Positions 21,691 through 33,010 of a stretch of DNA of 64,000 bases are shown piece after piece. The translations under genes and the position numbers were made by a program. Position 1 is the stretch's first letter. Each line of letters starts with the position of its first letter. Under the pieces are notes generated by a model that was not told the origin of the DNA, ran no database searches, and saw only the letters and a program-made list of their open reading frames with translations. The DNA is from Sorex araneus. Its lineage: Eukaryota; Chordata; Mammalia; Eulipotyphla; Soricidae. The stretch is taken from positions 11,678,566 through 11,742,565 of the forward strand of contig NC_073308.1 in the NCBI RefSeq assembly GCF_027595985.1. The letters are read 5' to 3'.

Positions 21691-22337
21691 TAAGGAAACA
21701 GCTTGTTCCATGGCGTTGACCTTACCAAGGAGGGGGGTAGGTCGTAAGGGGGATACGGAACACACCCTCTCTCTCTGGCTGGAGATGTGATGTTGGGATA
21801 TCATATCAATAACAAAGTTCAAGACAAAGGTCACTCGTACCCAGAGTTCTTAGCCGCACTGGCCTGTCAGTGACTAGGAGCTCTTGCAGAGCCAAGACTG
21901 GGCATCACGGGCCGGCAGCCGGGCTCAGCTGCAAATGCCCCGTGAAGCCCGGTTCCTTCTGGGTAAGGAGAGGGTAGCCCTGGGTGAGAGCTCACCCCAG
22001 CGCTCTGCATGGAATCCTAGCCAGGGAAGTGTCTCACGAGGCCCACCACATGCACACCCAGTGAGACAGACCCCAGCCAAGGGAAAGGACACTCATTGGC
22101 CGTGAGCTGCTCGCTCGAGAAGCGTGTGACAAACTCTGGTGGCTGCTGCTGTCCCAAGAGAGACGTGCTTGAGAGGGGCAGATGAAAGTGGGGGTCTGGG
22201 TGGGAGAGCAGCCTGGGCAGGAGAGTCAAGTCAGTGCTCGAGACAGCAAGGGCTGGCCAGCCAGAGCACTACTGAACTCACAAGCTGTCAGCCCTTACGC
22301 AAAGGTGACCCAGATCCTACCAACAACAGAAGATTGC
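21691..22337. other. intergenic, no gene seen
   Basis: Non-repetitive sequence between an L1 remnant and the CACAGCACA array. No feature recognised. Confidence 0.4.
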
Positions 22338-23665
22338 CCAAACACAGCACACACAGTACACACAGCACACACGGACACACATATGGCACACACAGCACAC
22401 ACAGACACACATATGGCACACACAGCACACACAACACACACAGCACACACACAGCACAAACAGGCACACACACAAAACACACACAGCAAACACAGCACAC
22501 ACTCACAGAGCACACACAGCACACACAGCACACACACACAACACACACAGCACACACTCAGCACACACAGCACATACTTAACACACACAACACACACAGC
22601 ACACACACGGCAAACACACGGCAAACACACAGCACACACAGAACACACACAGCACACACTCAGCACACACAACACGCACAGCACACACACAGCAACACTC
22701 AAAACACACAGCAAACACAGCACATACTCCACACACACAGCACACACTCAGCACACAGCACACACACAGCACACACTCAGCACACAGCACACACACTGCA
22801 CACACTCAGCACACATGGCACATAGGGCACACACAGCACAAACAGCACACACAGCACACACACAGCACATACTTAGCACACACAGCACACACACGGCACA
22901 CACAGCACACACATAGCATGCACACAGCACACACAGCACACACATAGCACGCACACAGCACACACTAGAAACATTCAGCACACAGCACATACATAGCACG
23001 CACACAGCACACACAGAACACACACAGCACACACTCAGCACACACAACACACACAGCACACACACAGCACACAAAGCAACACTCAGCACACACAACACAC
23101 ACAGCACACACACAGCACACAAAGCAACACTCAGCACACACAGCACACACTCAGCACACAGCACATACAGAGCACACACAGCACACACACAGCACATACT
23201 TAGCACACAGAACACACACAGCACACACATAGCACGCACACAGCACACACATAGCACATACACAGCACACACACAGCACACACATAGCACGCACACAGCA
23301 CACACAGCACACACATAGCACGTACACAGCACACACACAGCACACACATAGCACGCACACAGCACACACAGCACACACATAGCATGCACACAGCACACAC
23401 ATAGCATGCACACAGCACACACAGAACACACACAGCACACACTCAGCACACACAACACACACAACACATACATAGCACACACACAGCACACACAGCAACA
23501 CTCAGCACACACTCAGCACACACAGCACACACAGAACACACAGCACACACAGCACACACTCAGCACACACAACACACACAGCACACACAGCACAAACAGG
23601 AACACACACAGCACACAAAGCACAAACAGGCACACACACAGAACACACAGCACACACAGTACAAC
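22338..23665. repeat. 1.3-kb CACAGCACA tandem array
   Basis: Words GCACACACA (9 bp) and GCACACACACA (11 bp) mixed over 1.3 kb. Higher-order copies are visible: a 48-bp unit with AACACTCAGC at about 23034-23130 and a unit of about 62 bp with CATAGCACGCACACAGC at about 23273-23400. Cys-rich and Thr/His/Ser frames here are composition artefacts. Confidence 0.95.
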
Positions 23666-23854
23666 TCAGCCTGCACTACCAGCACAGCCAGCTCTGGGCC
23701 ACACTGCCGGGTTCCTGGTGAAGCTTGTGGATAGGCAGCTGCCCTCTGCCCCAGGCACGCCAGGGCCAGGTCCCCATCTGGCTCACCAGCTCTGCTGCCA
23801 GGGCCACTGGTCACCAATCCCTATGCCTCTCCTGACCCAAGACCTCCCAATCCT

Positions 23855-23879
23855 GCACACACACACACACACACACACC
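23855..23879. repeat. (CA)n microsatellite
   Basis: Pure CA run of about 12 units. Confidence 0.95.
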
Positions 23880-23946
23880 CCGCAGGCCTGCTCTGGCCTC
23901 CTCCTCCACCTGTCTCCTGCCCCTCACTGCAGAAATGACCAGTTGT

Positions 23947-24118
23947 GGGCTGGAGCGAAAGCGCAGCGGGTAGGGCATTTGCCTTGCACGCGGCCGACGA
24001 CCCGGGTTCGATTCTCAGCATCCCATGTGGTCCCCTGAGCACCGCCAGGAGAAATTCCTGAGTGCAGAGCCAGGAGTAACCCCTGTGCATCGCCGGATAT
24101 GACCCAAAAAGAAAAAAA
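23947..24118 (+). mobile_element. SOR SINE
   Basis: Near-consensus, GGGCTGGAGCGAAAGCGCAG start, GGTTCGATTCT B box and A9 tail. Flanks AAATGACCAGTTGT (23933-23946) and AAATGACGAGTTGT (24119-24132) are a 14-bp duplication with one mismatch. Confidence 0.95.
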
Positions 24119-24132
24119 AAATGACGAGTTGT

Positions 24133-25250
24133 TTAGGTTGCTTGGTTGTTCTGCTGACATTCACGGCCTCGGCCTTCCCTCTGGTGAAGGCCGACCCACA
24201 CACACCAGCGTCTACGCCTCCTTCGCCCCGTCTGGTGTCCAGCCCCTGCGGCAGACCCAGACTCACAGCTCTGGTCTCAGCTCTGGCCAGCCTTCAGGAG
24301 CCCCAACCTCCCAACCCGAGGCTGGAGAGGACAACTCAGACAGCCCCAGGCAGGGGGGCTCAGGAAGACGACAGGAGAGACGATCAGGTGAAGGAGAGAG
24401 AGATGCTGGAGGCAACGGAGGCAGAGGTAGCAGACTCTGGGGGTGGAGATGACAGAGGTGGGGGTGATGAGATGGGTGGTGGAGGTGGAGAAGCTGAGAA
24501 GAAGAGGTGAGGCAGCAGGTAATGGGAGAGGCCCATGGCAGTGGAATTTCTGAGAGGAATAAACACTGAAGCTGCAAGAACTAAGGCCTAGGCCTGAAAA
24601 GATCTTCCTGGTGCCAGTGACAGACCCTGGGGAGGCTGGACCCCACAGAGACACTAGCCTCAGAGAGACAATGGGCAAGCAGGGACCTGAAGGAGACTAC
24701 TGGTGCCTGAATGACCCCAGTCTGCCAGAGAAACTCCAGACCAAGGCAACCCCCGTGGCAGCCACCCTAGCAACGAACTCTTACCTAGCTAGAAAGCCCC
24801 ATGTGTGGGTGGGTTGAAGAAGCCCTGTAAGAGCCACCTTGAACAAAGGAGGGGCGCGGGTGTGCTGCCCGAGCCCCTGTGCTGCTGTGCCCATGTGGCC
24901 GAGCACAAGTGGCCCCCCCGCATCTTCCCCCTTGAGGTGTGCATGGAGGCTCTCTCCACTTTGGGGGAGGGTGTGCTCTCTCCAGAGCGAGTTACTCTCT
25001 CACTTTCTCTCCCTCCCCCCCCTTCCTAAAAACCTCCAGACAAAATCTGATTCTACTTCACCACTCATCTACTCCTGAAATTCCTTCCTGCGAGGAATTC
25101 CTAAGCCTGGCGCGAGGCCTGGGACTGGCTCTGCTTCCTGCAAAGAACAAGTCCTCGGTCCACCCTGAGCCCTAGTCTTCCCAGAGGCCCCGAGTGGCAG
25201 AGGCATCTCTCTCCTCTCTGCCTCACAGAGCCGCTCGTGGGGGCCCACCG
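24133..25250. other. possible LTR-like or unique sequence
   Basis: About 24840-25160 has a promoter/R-U5-like look (CTCTCACTTTCTCTCCC, then CTCATCTACTCCTGAAATTCC) reminiscent of retroviral LTRs, but there is no second copy in the window to test it. The remainder is purine-rich and unassigned. Confidence 0.2.
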
Positions 25251-25425
25251 CTGTCAGAGGGAGGCGGTGATGCTGAGGGCAGAGGTGAAGAGGTGACGGG
25301 GTAAAAAGAGGGAGGTAGTGGGGATGGAGGGGGTGGTGCTGGTGAACGAGGAGGTGAAGGGAGCCGGTGGTGGTGAGGAAGGTGGTGGTCATGGAGATGA
25401 TGGTGGAGACGGGACGCCCGGAGGA
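25251..25425. repeat. purine-rich GGTGGTGGTGA-type sequence
   Basis: Imperfect GGTG/GAGGTG repeats on the plus strand; no fixed unit. Confidence 0.6.
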
Positions 25426-26400
25426 GCTGTGGATCTAAACGCCCAGCTCTCTCCTCAGCCCGGCTCTGAACACAGGACCTGCACACAGAGGAAGTGCAGC
25501 CACGGCACTCTCTCCCGCCCCCCACAGTGCTCAGCCTTGCCCACAGCATGAGCGAGCGATCACACACACCCAGGGCTGTCGGGTGGCCGTCACCCCCGGA
25601 GACCCCCCAGGCCTCAGAGCATCTGCAACCAGCATCAAGCTCTCCCGGGTGGGGCGAGGCCCCGCCAGCCAGAGCGAGCACCAGCCGCCCGCCTTCTGCT
25701 CAGTGTTCCCTCTCTTCTCTGGCACTGCTGCAGGGAGGGAGAATCCCCGGGCAGCTCCCACCTGGCCGGCCCCAGGAACGCCGGGCACAGTGGCTCGGCC
25801 TTTGCCAGGTTTTCGTGCTCCCAGGGCTGTAGAACTTAGGGGCAAGTTGACTGGTTCTAGGATTGCTCAGCGTGTCCCTGGCTGTGACTGGAGAGCAGAC
25901 CGGGGGAGGCTGGTGTGTGGGCATGTGGCGCCCCCTGGTGGCGCGTGCTAGCAGTCACCGCGTCTTACCTTGTGCCGCCGTGATGACCCCAACTCAGTCT
26001 CCAAGGAGGAGGGTGCCGGGGAGATGCCCCAGCCCAAGCAAGGCTCTCTGACATTCTGCTGTTTCCAAAAAGCCCCGGGCCCGTGAACACACTCCCCGTG
26101 GCCTCCCATCATCATCATCATCACCATCACCAAATACATACAACACCAGGTTCTCTCTCCATGAATTGACATGATCATAGCACCAGCACATGCGTGGGCT
26201 GTGTAACCTCACCATCATCCATCTCCAGAAACGTTCCACTTCTCAGAGCGCTAACTCCCCAGTCTCCCTTCCCACCCCCGGCACCACTCTACTCTGTCTC
26301 AATGCTTTTGAGCATAGTAACCTCAAGATTCGTCCACATTGAAACAGGCATCAGAATCCTCTTCCTCTCAGTGAACTGCATGAGTCTTCAATGACAGGCC
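25426..26400. other. intergenic, no gene seen
   Basis: Non-repetitive apart from a short ATC run near 26110-26130. No gene or regulatory feature supported. Confidence 0.4.
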
Positions 26401-26714
26401 CACGGGGTAAACACAACAAAAACAAGTAAATGGGGGGTGGGGAGGGAATGGAGTAGGGGACACTGGGGGCATGAGAGGGCGAGCAGGGGGATGGGACACT
26501 GGTGGTAGGAAGCTGACACTAGTGGTGGGATCAGTGTTAACATGTTATGTGCCTCAGCCATGGCCATGTTGACTCATCCACTGGCCCTGCTCTACCAGTT
26601 CCTGATTAATCTCTGAGAAGACGCATACCAAGCAGCTAAATTTATGTTAACACTGGTCCTGTGGCTAAAATCTCTGAGGCACCCTTGGGAACTGGGCAAA
26701 GCCCCAGCAGCTGC

Positions 26715-27075
26715 GCCCACACCCCACCACTGCTGCCATGCCAAGGGTTCAGCTCCACTGCTTCATGAATATTTTCTACAGAGACACTAAACTGTAAATA
26801 AATTTAGCTATACCCGGTGCTTAGTCTGAGAACTCTGGGATCATCTCAGAGTCGGGGTGGGCAGCCTCCCCCCTCTACCCCATTCTTCCAGAAACCCCAG
26901 CAGCCACACCTACCTCCTATATCTGCCACCATATAAACTCATTGACCCAGACCACAGATCATGAAGTCTCAGGACACTTCCTAATTCCTCAATACTGAAA
27001 TTCCAGTAGGATCACAAAAAATTAGATGGGAACGTAACATAAAAGTCAACTAAACTGAACAAACTAAAACAATAA
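26715..27075 (+). repeat. unclassified dispersed repeat, copy B
   Basis: Partner of 6815-7160: GAGACACTAAA, TCTGAGAACTCTGGGATC, GGGTGGGCAGCCTCCC and CCAGTAGGATCACA occur in the same order. Confidence 0.35.
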
Positions 27076-27116
27076 TACAGAAGCTTCAACTTCTTAAGCA
27101 TTTATTAAGAATTTAT

Positions 27117-27293
27117 GGGCTGGAGTGATAGTACAGCGGGTAGGGCATTTGCCTTGCATATGGCCAATCTGGGTTTGATTCCCAGCATCCCATATGGTCC
27201 CCTGAGCACCGCCAGGAGTAATTCCTGAGTGCAAAGCCAAGAGTAACCCCTGTGCATCACCGGGTGTGACCCAAGAAGCCCAAAAGAAAAAAA
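27117..27293 (+). mobile_element. SOR SINE
   Basis: GGGCTGGAGTGATAGTACAGCGGG start, GGTTTGATTCC B box and full 3' body. Flanked by AAGAATTTAT at 27107-27116 and 27294-27303. Confidence 0.95.
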
Positions 27294-27352
27294 AAGAATT
27301 TATTAAGAACATATTAAAAATTTATTAAACCCTATTAAACCTTAAGAATTTA

Positions 27353-28026
27353 GACCGCCGAGATGTGATCCCGGGGGCCGCACGCATGTGCGGCCTCTCC
27401 GCAGCTGCACAAGCGTGAATCCAGACCCAGCAAAACCTCTTTCGGCATGGGCAACTCCTCGCAGAATGTCTCCAGCCTGAGAACTAAGCCTCGGCCCCGT
27501 GCCCGCCCAGGAGGGGAAAGGTATTTCTCTCTCTCGCCTCTTTCTCTCCGGGGATGAAGGGCGTGGTGGCCGCCATATTAAGACGACCACAGATGGGGTT
27601 TTCAAGCCTGCAATGATCCAATATCTGGAAGAAATCTCCCTGGACTTAGTGTTAAAGTACAGAAATTCAAAACCGCGCGGCCGACCTCTTTTGTCTTCAC
27701 AGTAGGTCTGAATCTAGTGGGGTACTCCTAACAACAATAGTGAGGTTTGTGTTGAAATATTGAATGTAACCAAAGTAAACAGAATGTAAAATGAAACTTA
27801 TCAGTTACAAGGTAGGGGGTGGGGGGCGAGATGGGAGGTGTATTGTGTGGGGTTTTTTTTTTTTTTTTGGTGGTCGTATATGGGCACTGGTGAAGGGATG
27901 GTTGTTTCAGCATTGTATAACTGAGACCTAAGCCTGAAAGCATTGTAATCTTCCACACGGTGATTTAATAAAATAAAATTTTTATTTAAAAATAAATAGG
28001 TAAATAATAAAATCATTTTGAAAAAA
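27353..28026 (+). mobile_element. 674-bp composite non-autonomous retroelement
   Basis: The 5' half is CpG-rich (GACCGCCGAGATG start; GCCGCCATATT at about 27570, a YY1-like word). The 3' half matches the local L1 3'UTR style: GGGCACTGGTGAAGGGATGG, TATAACTGAGACCTAAGCC, CACGGTGATTTAATAAAA and an A tail. AAGAATTTA at 27344-27352 and 28027-28035 may be the target-site duplication, though the flank is AT-rich. No ORF of L1 lies between the two halves. A second relative is at about 42875-43565. Confidence 0.5.
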
Positions 28027-28299
28027 AAGAATTTATTAAGCAACAAATAGCTTAATAAATTCTTAGACAAGGAAGTAACAACCTGTGATCAGATTCAAAA
28101 ACTTTCACATAAAAAATTTATTTTTTATACTTATTGATTTTAATATTGAAGCTTTTTATTATCTAATCAATTTCAACTCTAGAATTGTATCAACAGTTGT
28201 ACATTAAAATAATGTTTTATAATTTTTTAATTTTAAGGAATATTATATGCGTAAAACTTAACTATCAATAACCTTGTAAATCAGTTTATTTAATCAAAT

Positions 28300-29011
28300 A
28301 ATAAACAATGGGAATACATCAAATTAAAAAGTTTCTGAACAGTGGTGAAACTCAAACTATAATAAAAAAATACCCTACTGAATGCAGTAAATTATTTGTA
28401 CATAATACATCAAATAAAGGGCTGATATCCAAGATCTATAAAGCACTCACAAAATTAACAACAAAAAAAAAATCCAACAATCCCATCCACAAATAGGGTT
28501 AAAAGATAAATAGACACTTTCCCAAAGAAGACATTGGGATGGCCAACAGGCATAGGAAGAAGTGCCATGATCATTCATGACTAGGGAAATTCTAATCAAA
28601 ACAACACTGAGAGATCATCTCAGGCTGTGAGAATGGCATGTGTCCAAAAGTCTGGGAACAGCTGGTGTTGGCAGGGTTCTAGTGAGAAAGGAGCCCACAT
28701 TCACTGTTGGGACAGTCATCTGATTCTGCCTCTATGGAAAGCAATATGGAGATCTGTCCCACCCCCAAAAAATAAGAAATAGGAATTCCATCAACCCAGA
28801 GATGCCACTTCTTAGTATCTATCCTCGAAATACAAAAACATTAATTGGAAAGGATATATACATACCCATATTCATCACTTAGAACTTAGAACTATAGCCA
28901 AGGTATGGGAACAATCCAAACGCATTTGGTGGAAAATGAATAAGTTGTGGGCTATATATGCAATGGAATACTGTGCAACTTTAAGAAAGAAAACTAGTCA
29001 TGGCACACATC
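28300..29011 (+). mobile_element. old L1 3' fragment
   Basis: L1 ORF2 C-terminal and 3'UTR blocks (AGACATTGGGATGGCCAACAGG, GCAATGGAATACTGTGCAAC), broken by the SINE at 29027. Confidence 0.8.
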
Positions 29012-29026
29012 AAAAAGAATAAAACA

Positions 29027-29200
29027 GGGGCTGGATCGATAGCACGGCAGGGAGGGCGTTTGCCTTGCAGGCGGTCAACCTGGGTTCGATTCCCAGCATC
29101 CCATATGGTCCCCTGAGCAACTCCAGGAGTAATTCCTGAGTGCAGAGCCAGGAGTAACCCCTGAGCATTGCCATGTGACCCAAAAAAAAAGCCAAAAAAA
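29027..29200 (+). mobile_element. SOR SINE
   Basis: GGGGCTGGATCGATAGCACGG start, GGTTCGATTCC B box, long A-rich tail. AAAAAGAATAA-type sequence flanks both ends. Confidence 0.93.
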
Positions 29201-29211
29201 AAAAAGAATAA

Positions 29212-29625
29212 GAACAACTAGTACTGGTGCTGATGAGGGGAAAAAGGGACTCATTCATTGTTGGTGGAAATGCTGACTGGTCCAACCTTTTTGGAAAACA
29301 ATATGAGCATTCCTAAAAAAAAATAGAAATTGAGGTTCCATACAAGCCAGCAATACCACTTCTGGGAATATACCCCCTGGCTGCAAAAATACACAGCAGA
29401 AATGACATCAGCCCTTGTAGTTTCATTGCAGCACTGTTCACAATAGCCAGAATCTGGAAACAATCTGAGTACACGAGAACAGACGACTGGTTAAAGAAAC
29501 TATGATACATCTACACAATGGAATACTATGCAGCTGTTAGAAAAAATGAAGTCATGAAATTCACTTATAAATGGATGGACATGGAGAGTTTCAGGCAAAG
29601 TAAAATGAGTAAAAAGAGAAGGAGC
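29212..29625 (+). mobile_element. L1 3' fragment
   Basis: Carries GGTCCAACCTTTTTGGAAAACA, CCAGCAATACCACTTCTGGG and GGAATACTATGCAGCTGTTAG in order, encoding remnants such as [11 protein letters not shown]. Confidence 0.85.
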
Positions 29626-30745
29626 CATATCCAAAAGAACAAAAGCAAACAGTGTTGGCACGGATGTGGGGAGAAAGGGACTATCCTTCACTGCTGGTGG
29701 GAATGCCTACTGGTTCATACTAGCACATTAGGGGCTGGAGTAATAGCATAGCAGGTAGAGCGTTTGCCTTGCACGTGGCCGACCCAGGTTTGGTTCCCAG
29801 CATCCCATATGGTCCCCTGAGCACCGCCAGGAGTAACCCCTGTGCATCGAGGGGTGTGACCCAAAAAGCAAAAAAAAAAGAACAACTAGCACTGGTGCTG
29901 ATGAGGGGAGAACATTGGAAAACAGTATGGACGATTCTCAAAAAATTAGAAATTGAGTTCCCATTTGACCCAGCAATACCACTCCTGGGAATATATCCTG
30001 GAGAGGCAAAAAGGTACAGTAGAAATGACATCTGCACTTGTATGTTCATTGCAGCACTGTTTACAATAGCCAAAATCTGGAAAAAACAGAGTGCCCCAAA
30101 ACAGATGACTGGTTAAAGAAACTTTGATACATCTACACAATGGAATACTTTGCAGCTGTTAGAAAAGATGAAGTCATGAAATTATTTGCAAATAGTGGAT
30201 CAACATGGAAAGTATCATGTTAAGTTTAATGAGTCAGAAAGAGAGAGACAGACATAGAAAGATTGCACTCATCTGTGGAATATAAAGTAACAGAATGGGA
30301 GACTAACACCCAAGAGTAGTAGAGATAAGGACCAGGAGGTCTGACCCACAGCTTGGAAACTGGCCTCACATGCTGGGGGGAAAGGCAGCTGAGATAGAGA
30401 AGGGAGCACCAAGTAGAGGATGTTGGGAGAACCCATTTGTGTTGAAAGATGCATGCGGAAAGTAGACTATAGACCGAACAGGATGGCTACTCAATACCTC
30501 TATTGCAAAATACAATACCCAAAAGGAAAAAGAACAAAAGGGAATGCCCTACTGCAGAGGCAGGGTGGGGTGGTGGAGGACGGGGTGTGGGTGGTGAGAG
30601 GGATACTGGGAACATTGGTGGAGGATAATGGGCACTGGTGGAGGGATAGGTATCACTGTATGACTGAAATCCAAGCACGAATGTTCATAAGTTTGTAACT
30701 GCACCTCATGGTGATTCACTAATAAAAAATTTTTTAAATAAAAGA
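29626..30745 (+). mobile_element. L1 3' fragment, interrupted by SINE
   Basis: Starts at the GTGTTGGCACGGATGTGGGG block and runs to GGTGATTCACTAATAAAAAA. The SINE at 29731-29880 splits it. Repeats the same L1 region as the preceding fragment, so it is a separate copy. Confidence 0.85.
29731..29880 (+). mobile_element. SOR SINE with internal deletion
   Basis: Near-consensus but lacks the block between two AGGAGTAA repeats (TTCCTGAGTGCAGAGCC missing), consistent with deletion between short direct repeats. Confidence 0.93.
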
Positions 30746-30886
30746 AGAAAGAAAGAGAAGGACACACATAGAATGACTGCACTCATTTATGGGACATTAA
30801 AAAAAAAACATAGTAAGAGACTAACACCTAAGGACAGTAGAACAAGGTAAAGACAAATGGTCCACGGTTACATAGAAGCCTGCCTC

Positions 30887-31051
30887 GGGGCCGGAGTGAT
30901 ACAACAGGAGGTAAGGCATTTGCCTTGCATGCAGCTGACCTGGGTTCAATCCCCAGCATCCCATATGGTTTCCCAAGCACCTCCAGGAATTAACCTGAGT
31001 AAACCCTAAGCATCACTGGGTTTATTTTTTTATGGGCATGACCCAAAAAAC

Positions 31052-31109
<58 letters not shown>

Positions 31110-31247
31110 GAAGGAAGGAAGGAAGGAAGGAAGGAAGGAAGGAAGGAAGGAAGGAAGGAAGGAAGGAAGGAAGGAAGGAAGGAAGGAAGGAAGGAAGGAA
31201 GGAAGGAAGGGAAAGAAAAGAAAAAAAGAAAAGAAAAAAAAAGAAAA
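30887..31247 (+). mobile_element. SOR SINE with expanded tail
   Basis: Diverged SINE body (CATTTGCCTTGCATGCAGC, GGTTCAATCCCC) ending in a long (GAAA)n(GGAA)n tract. GAAGCCTGCCTC (30875-30886) and GAAACCTGCCTC (31248-31259) are a 12-bp duplication with one mismatch, so the tract lies inside the insertion. Confidence 0.85.
31056..31245. repeat. (GAAA)n(GGAA)n microsatellite
   Basis: GAAA units, then about 26 GGAA units, then degenerate A-rich sequence. Forms the tail of the SINE that starts at 30887. Confidence 0.97.
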
Positions 31248-31411
31248 GAAACCTGCCTCAAGGGCTGGGGAGAGAGCAGTTGGGACAGAAAAGGGACCAT
31301 TATGACAATGATGTTTAGAAGGGGTTGCCCTGGGAGATGTGTGCTGAAAGTAAGCAAAGGGTCAAACATGATGGCCTCTCAGTATCTGTATTGGAAACCA
31401 TTATGCCCAAA

Positions 31412-31452
<41 letters not shown>

Positions 31453-31616
31453 TGCCTACTATAGAGGCAGGCTGGGGCAGGGGATAGCAGGAGAGATACA
31501 GAGGTATTGGTGGTGGGAAATGTACACTGGTAGAAGGATGGGTTTTGGAACATTGTGACTGAAAAGCTTTTACAATGTGTCTCACGGTGATTCAATAAAA
31601 AAATAAAAATTAAAAA

Positions 31617-31860
31617 AAGAAGAAAGAAAGAAAGAAGGAAGGAAGGAAGGAAGGAAGGAAGGAAGGAAGGAAGGAAGGAAGGAAGGAAGGAAGGAAGGAA
31701 GGGAGGGAGGGAGGGAGGGAGGGAAAGAAAGAAAGAAAGAAAGAAGGAAGGAAGGAAGGAAGGAAGGAAGGAAGGAAGGAAGGAAGGAAGGAAGGAAGGA
31801 AGGAAGGAAGGAAGGAAGGAAGGAAGGAAGGAAGGAAGGAAGGAAGGAAGGAAGGAAGGG
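31617..31860. repeat. (GGAA)n/(GGGA)n microsatellite on an L1 tail
   Basis: Follows directly the AATAAAAAAATAAAAATTAAAA tail of the preceding L1, starting as GAAGAAA then GGAA, GGGA, GAAA and GGAA blocks. Confidence 0.97.
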
Positions 31861-31985
31861 AAAAGAGAAACAGCCATGCAATCTGCAGCAACAGGAATGG
31901 GCCTGGGGGATGTCATGCTGAGTGAAGCCAGTCAGAAGGACAGGGATAAATCCAGAATGAGCTCTCTCATTCTGCAAGTCAGAAA
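31861..31985 (+). mobile_element. L1 3'UTR fragment (old)
   Basis: GATGTCATGCTGAGTGAAGCCAGTCAGAA is the L1 3' block found in other copies here. Confidence 0.6.
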
Positions 31986-32036
31986 GACCTTCTGTGTAAG
32001 GGTACATCATAGTCTAGGTTTTGTGTGAGAGTCTTT

Positions 32037-32037
<1 letters not shown>

Positions 32038-32088
<51 letters not shown>
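32038..32088. repeat. (ATT)n microsatellite
   Basis: About 16 ATT units. On the minus strand it is (AAT)n and directly follows a possible retrocopy 3' end. Confidence 0.97.
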
Positions 32089-32090
<2 letters not shown>

Positions 32091-32107
32091 CTATGAAGCA
32101 AATTTAC

Positions 32108-32285
32108 TTTCGTTTGACTTCACTTTTGTAAAACCTAGCAGGAGAATTTTCCAGGAAACGAAGCCAAACTGTGTCCATGACTTGGTCAAGAGTGCGCATG
32201 TCCTGGTGGTCTGAGCAGGGCGCCTTCGAGAACTCCCTGCAGCAATAGAGGGTCATCCAGGACAGCAGCGTCCTGGTCAGTCCTC
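32108..32285 (-). pseudogene. possible 5'-truncated retrocopy tail
   Basis: The minus strand has an open frame of about 58 codons rich in protein-like composition (LSWMTLYCC ... DQVMDTVWLRF ... SEVKRK, stop), followed after about 16 bases by an (AAT)n tract that could be a mutated A tail. The frame opens at a stop upstream, with no ATG-plus-Kozak or splice acceptor. I do not recognise the parent gene. It may equally be chance. Confidence 0.25.
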
Positions 32286-32289
32286 ACAC

Positions 32290-33010
32290 GCAGCACTGTG
32301 ACTGAAGCACTGGAGCTTACATCTTAAGTGTAGTTAAGCTAAATTCAAATAGCCACAGATATTCGATGGTGTGAGGGCCCTGTCCTAACACTGCCGTGTA
32401 ACTGCTTCCCATGGGGTTCTTGAGTCAGAGACACCAGAAGGAAGTGGAGATGGGAGAAGGGGTTGAGAGCTGTCCTCTCCTCTGACCTAACTAGGTGGTT
32501 CCTGAGGCAGCAGTTGGTGCCAGAGACCGTCCACCTCCAGAACCTCAGGCTCACTCTTGTGAGTTGGTGTCATGGCCCCGGGCATGGCTACTGCCATGGC
32601 CTTCTGCAGTTGCCACAACACATCTACTATTATTTGCTCCTCTGCACCCACATCTCAAACCCTGACTCCACAGAGGAAGATGCCGAAACACTGAGATTTT
32701 GCCCCTAGTCTTCCTTGCCCGCCTTAGCAGGAGCAGCCTTCCTTTTAAATGTGCACCTGATTTCAAGGGACAGCAGAGCAGATTGAGGCTCTACTGCCAG
32801 CCCAGGCTTGGAGAAAGCCAGTAATCTGCTCAGACCTTTGGGCCTGCAGATTCAAAGTGTTGTACATTAGCTCACAGCTGTGCAACCACAGGGCTGGTGG
32901 AGAGAGCGTTTTGCTAGCCTGTCTAGGTGAGATGGCCATAGCTCAGCCCTTTAACACTTTAAAACACTTGCTATATCCTGCAGTAGTTACTTGTGAGAAG
33001 TGAGAAGTCT
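32290..33010. other. intergenic, no gene seen
   Basis: Contains TTAAGTGTAGTTAAGCTAAATTC and CAAATAGCCAC, an old mammalian dispersed-repeat motif; otherwise unassigned. Confidence 0.3.

Larger units (their letters stand above)
30746..31617 (+). mobile_element. L1 3' end split by SINE plus array
   Basis: 3'UTR blocks at 30746-30886 continue at 31260 (GGGCTGGGGAGAGAGCAG ... GGTGATTCAATAAAA). Includes an (AG)n run at 31413-31450. Confidence 0.8.

Noticed and set aside
22338-23665. Long Cys-rich (minus) and Thr/His/Ser-rich (plus) open frames
   Set aside because: Direct translation of a CACAGCACA tandem repeat; every frame is open because the repeat lacks stops.
22338-23665. CRISPR-like regular spacing in the tandem array
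   Set aside because: Mammalian genomic context; spacers are not distinct and the unit is a simple repeat.
24121-24510. 129-codon frame starting MTSCLGCLVVLLTF, looking like a signal peptide
   Set aside because: Its ATG lies in the target-site duplication of a SINE, the rest is low-complexity Gly/Glu/Asp, and no related protein or exon structure is recognised.
31022-31916. Frames of repeated FLPS / GRKE
   Set aside because: Translation of GGAA/GAAA microsatellites.
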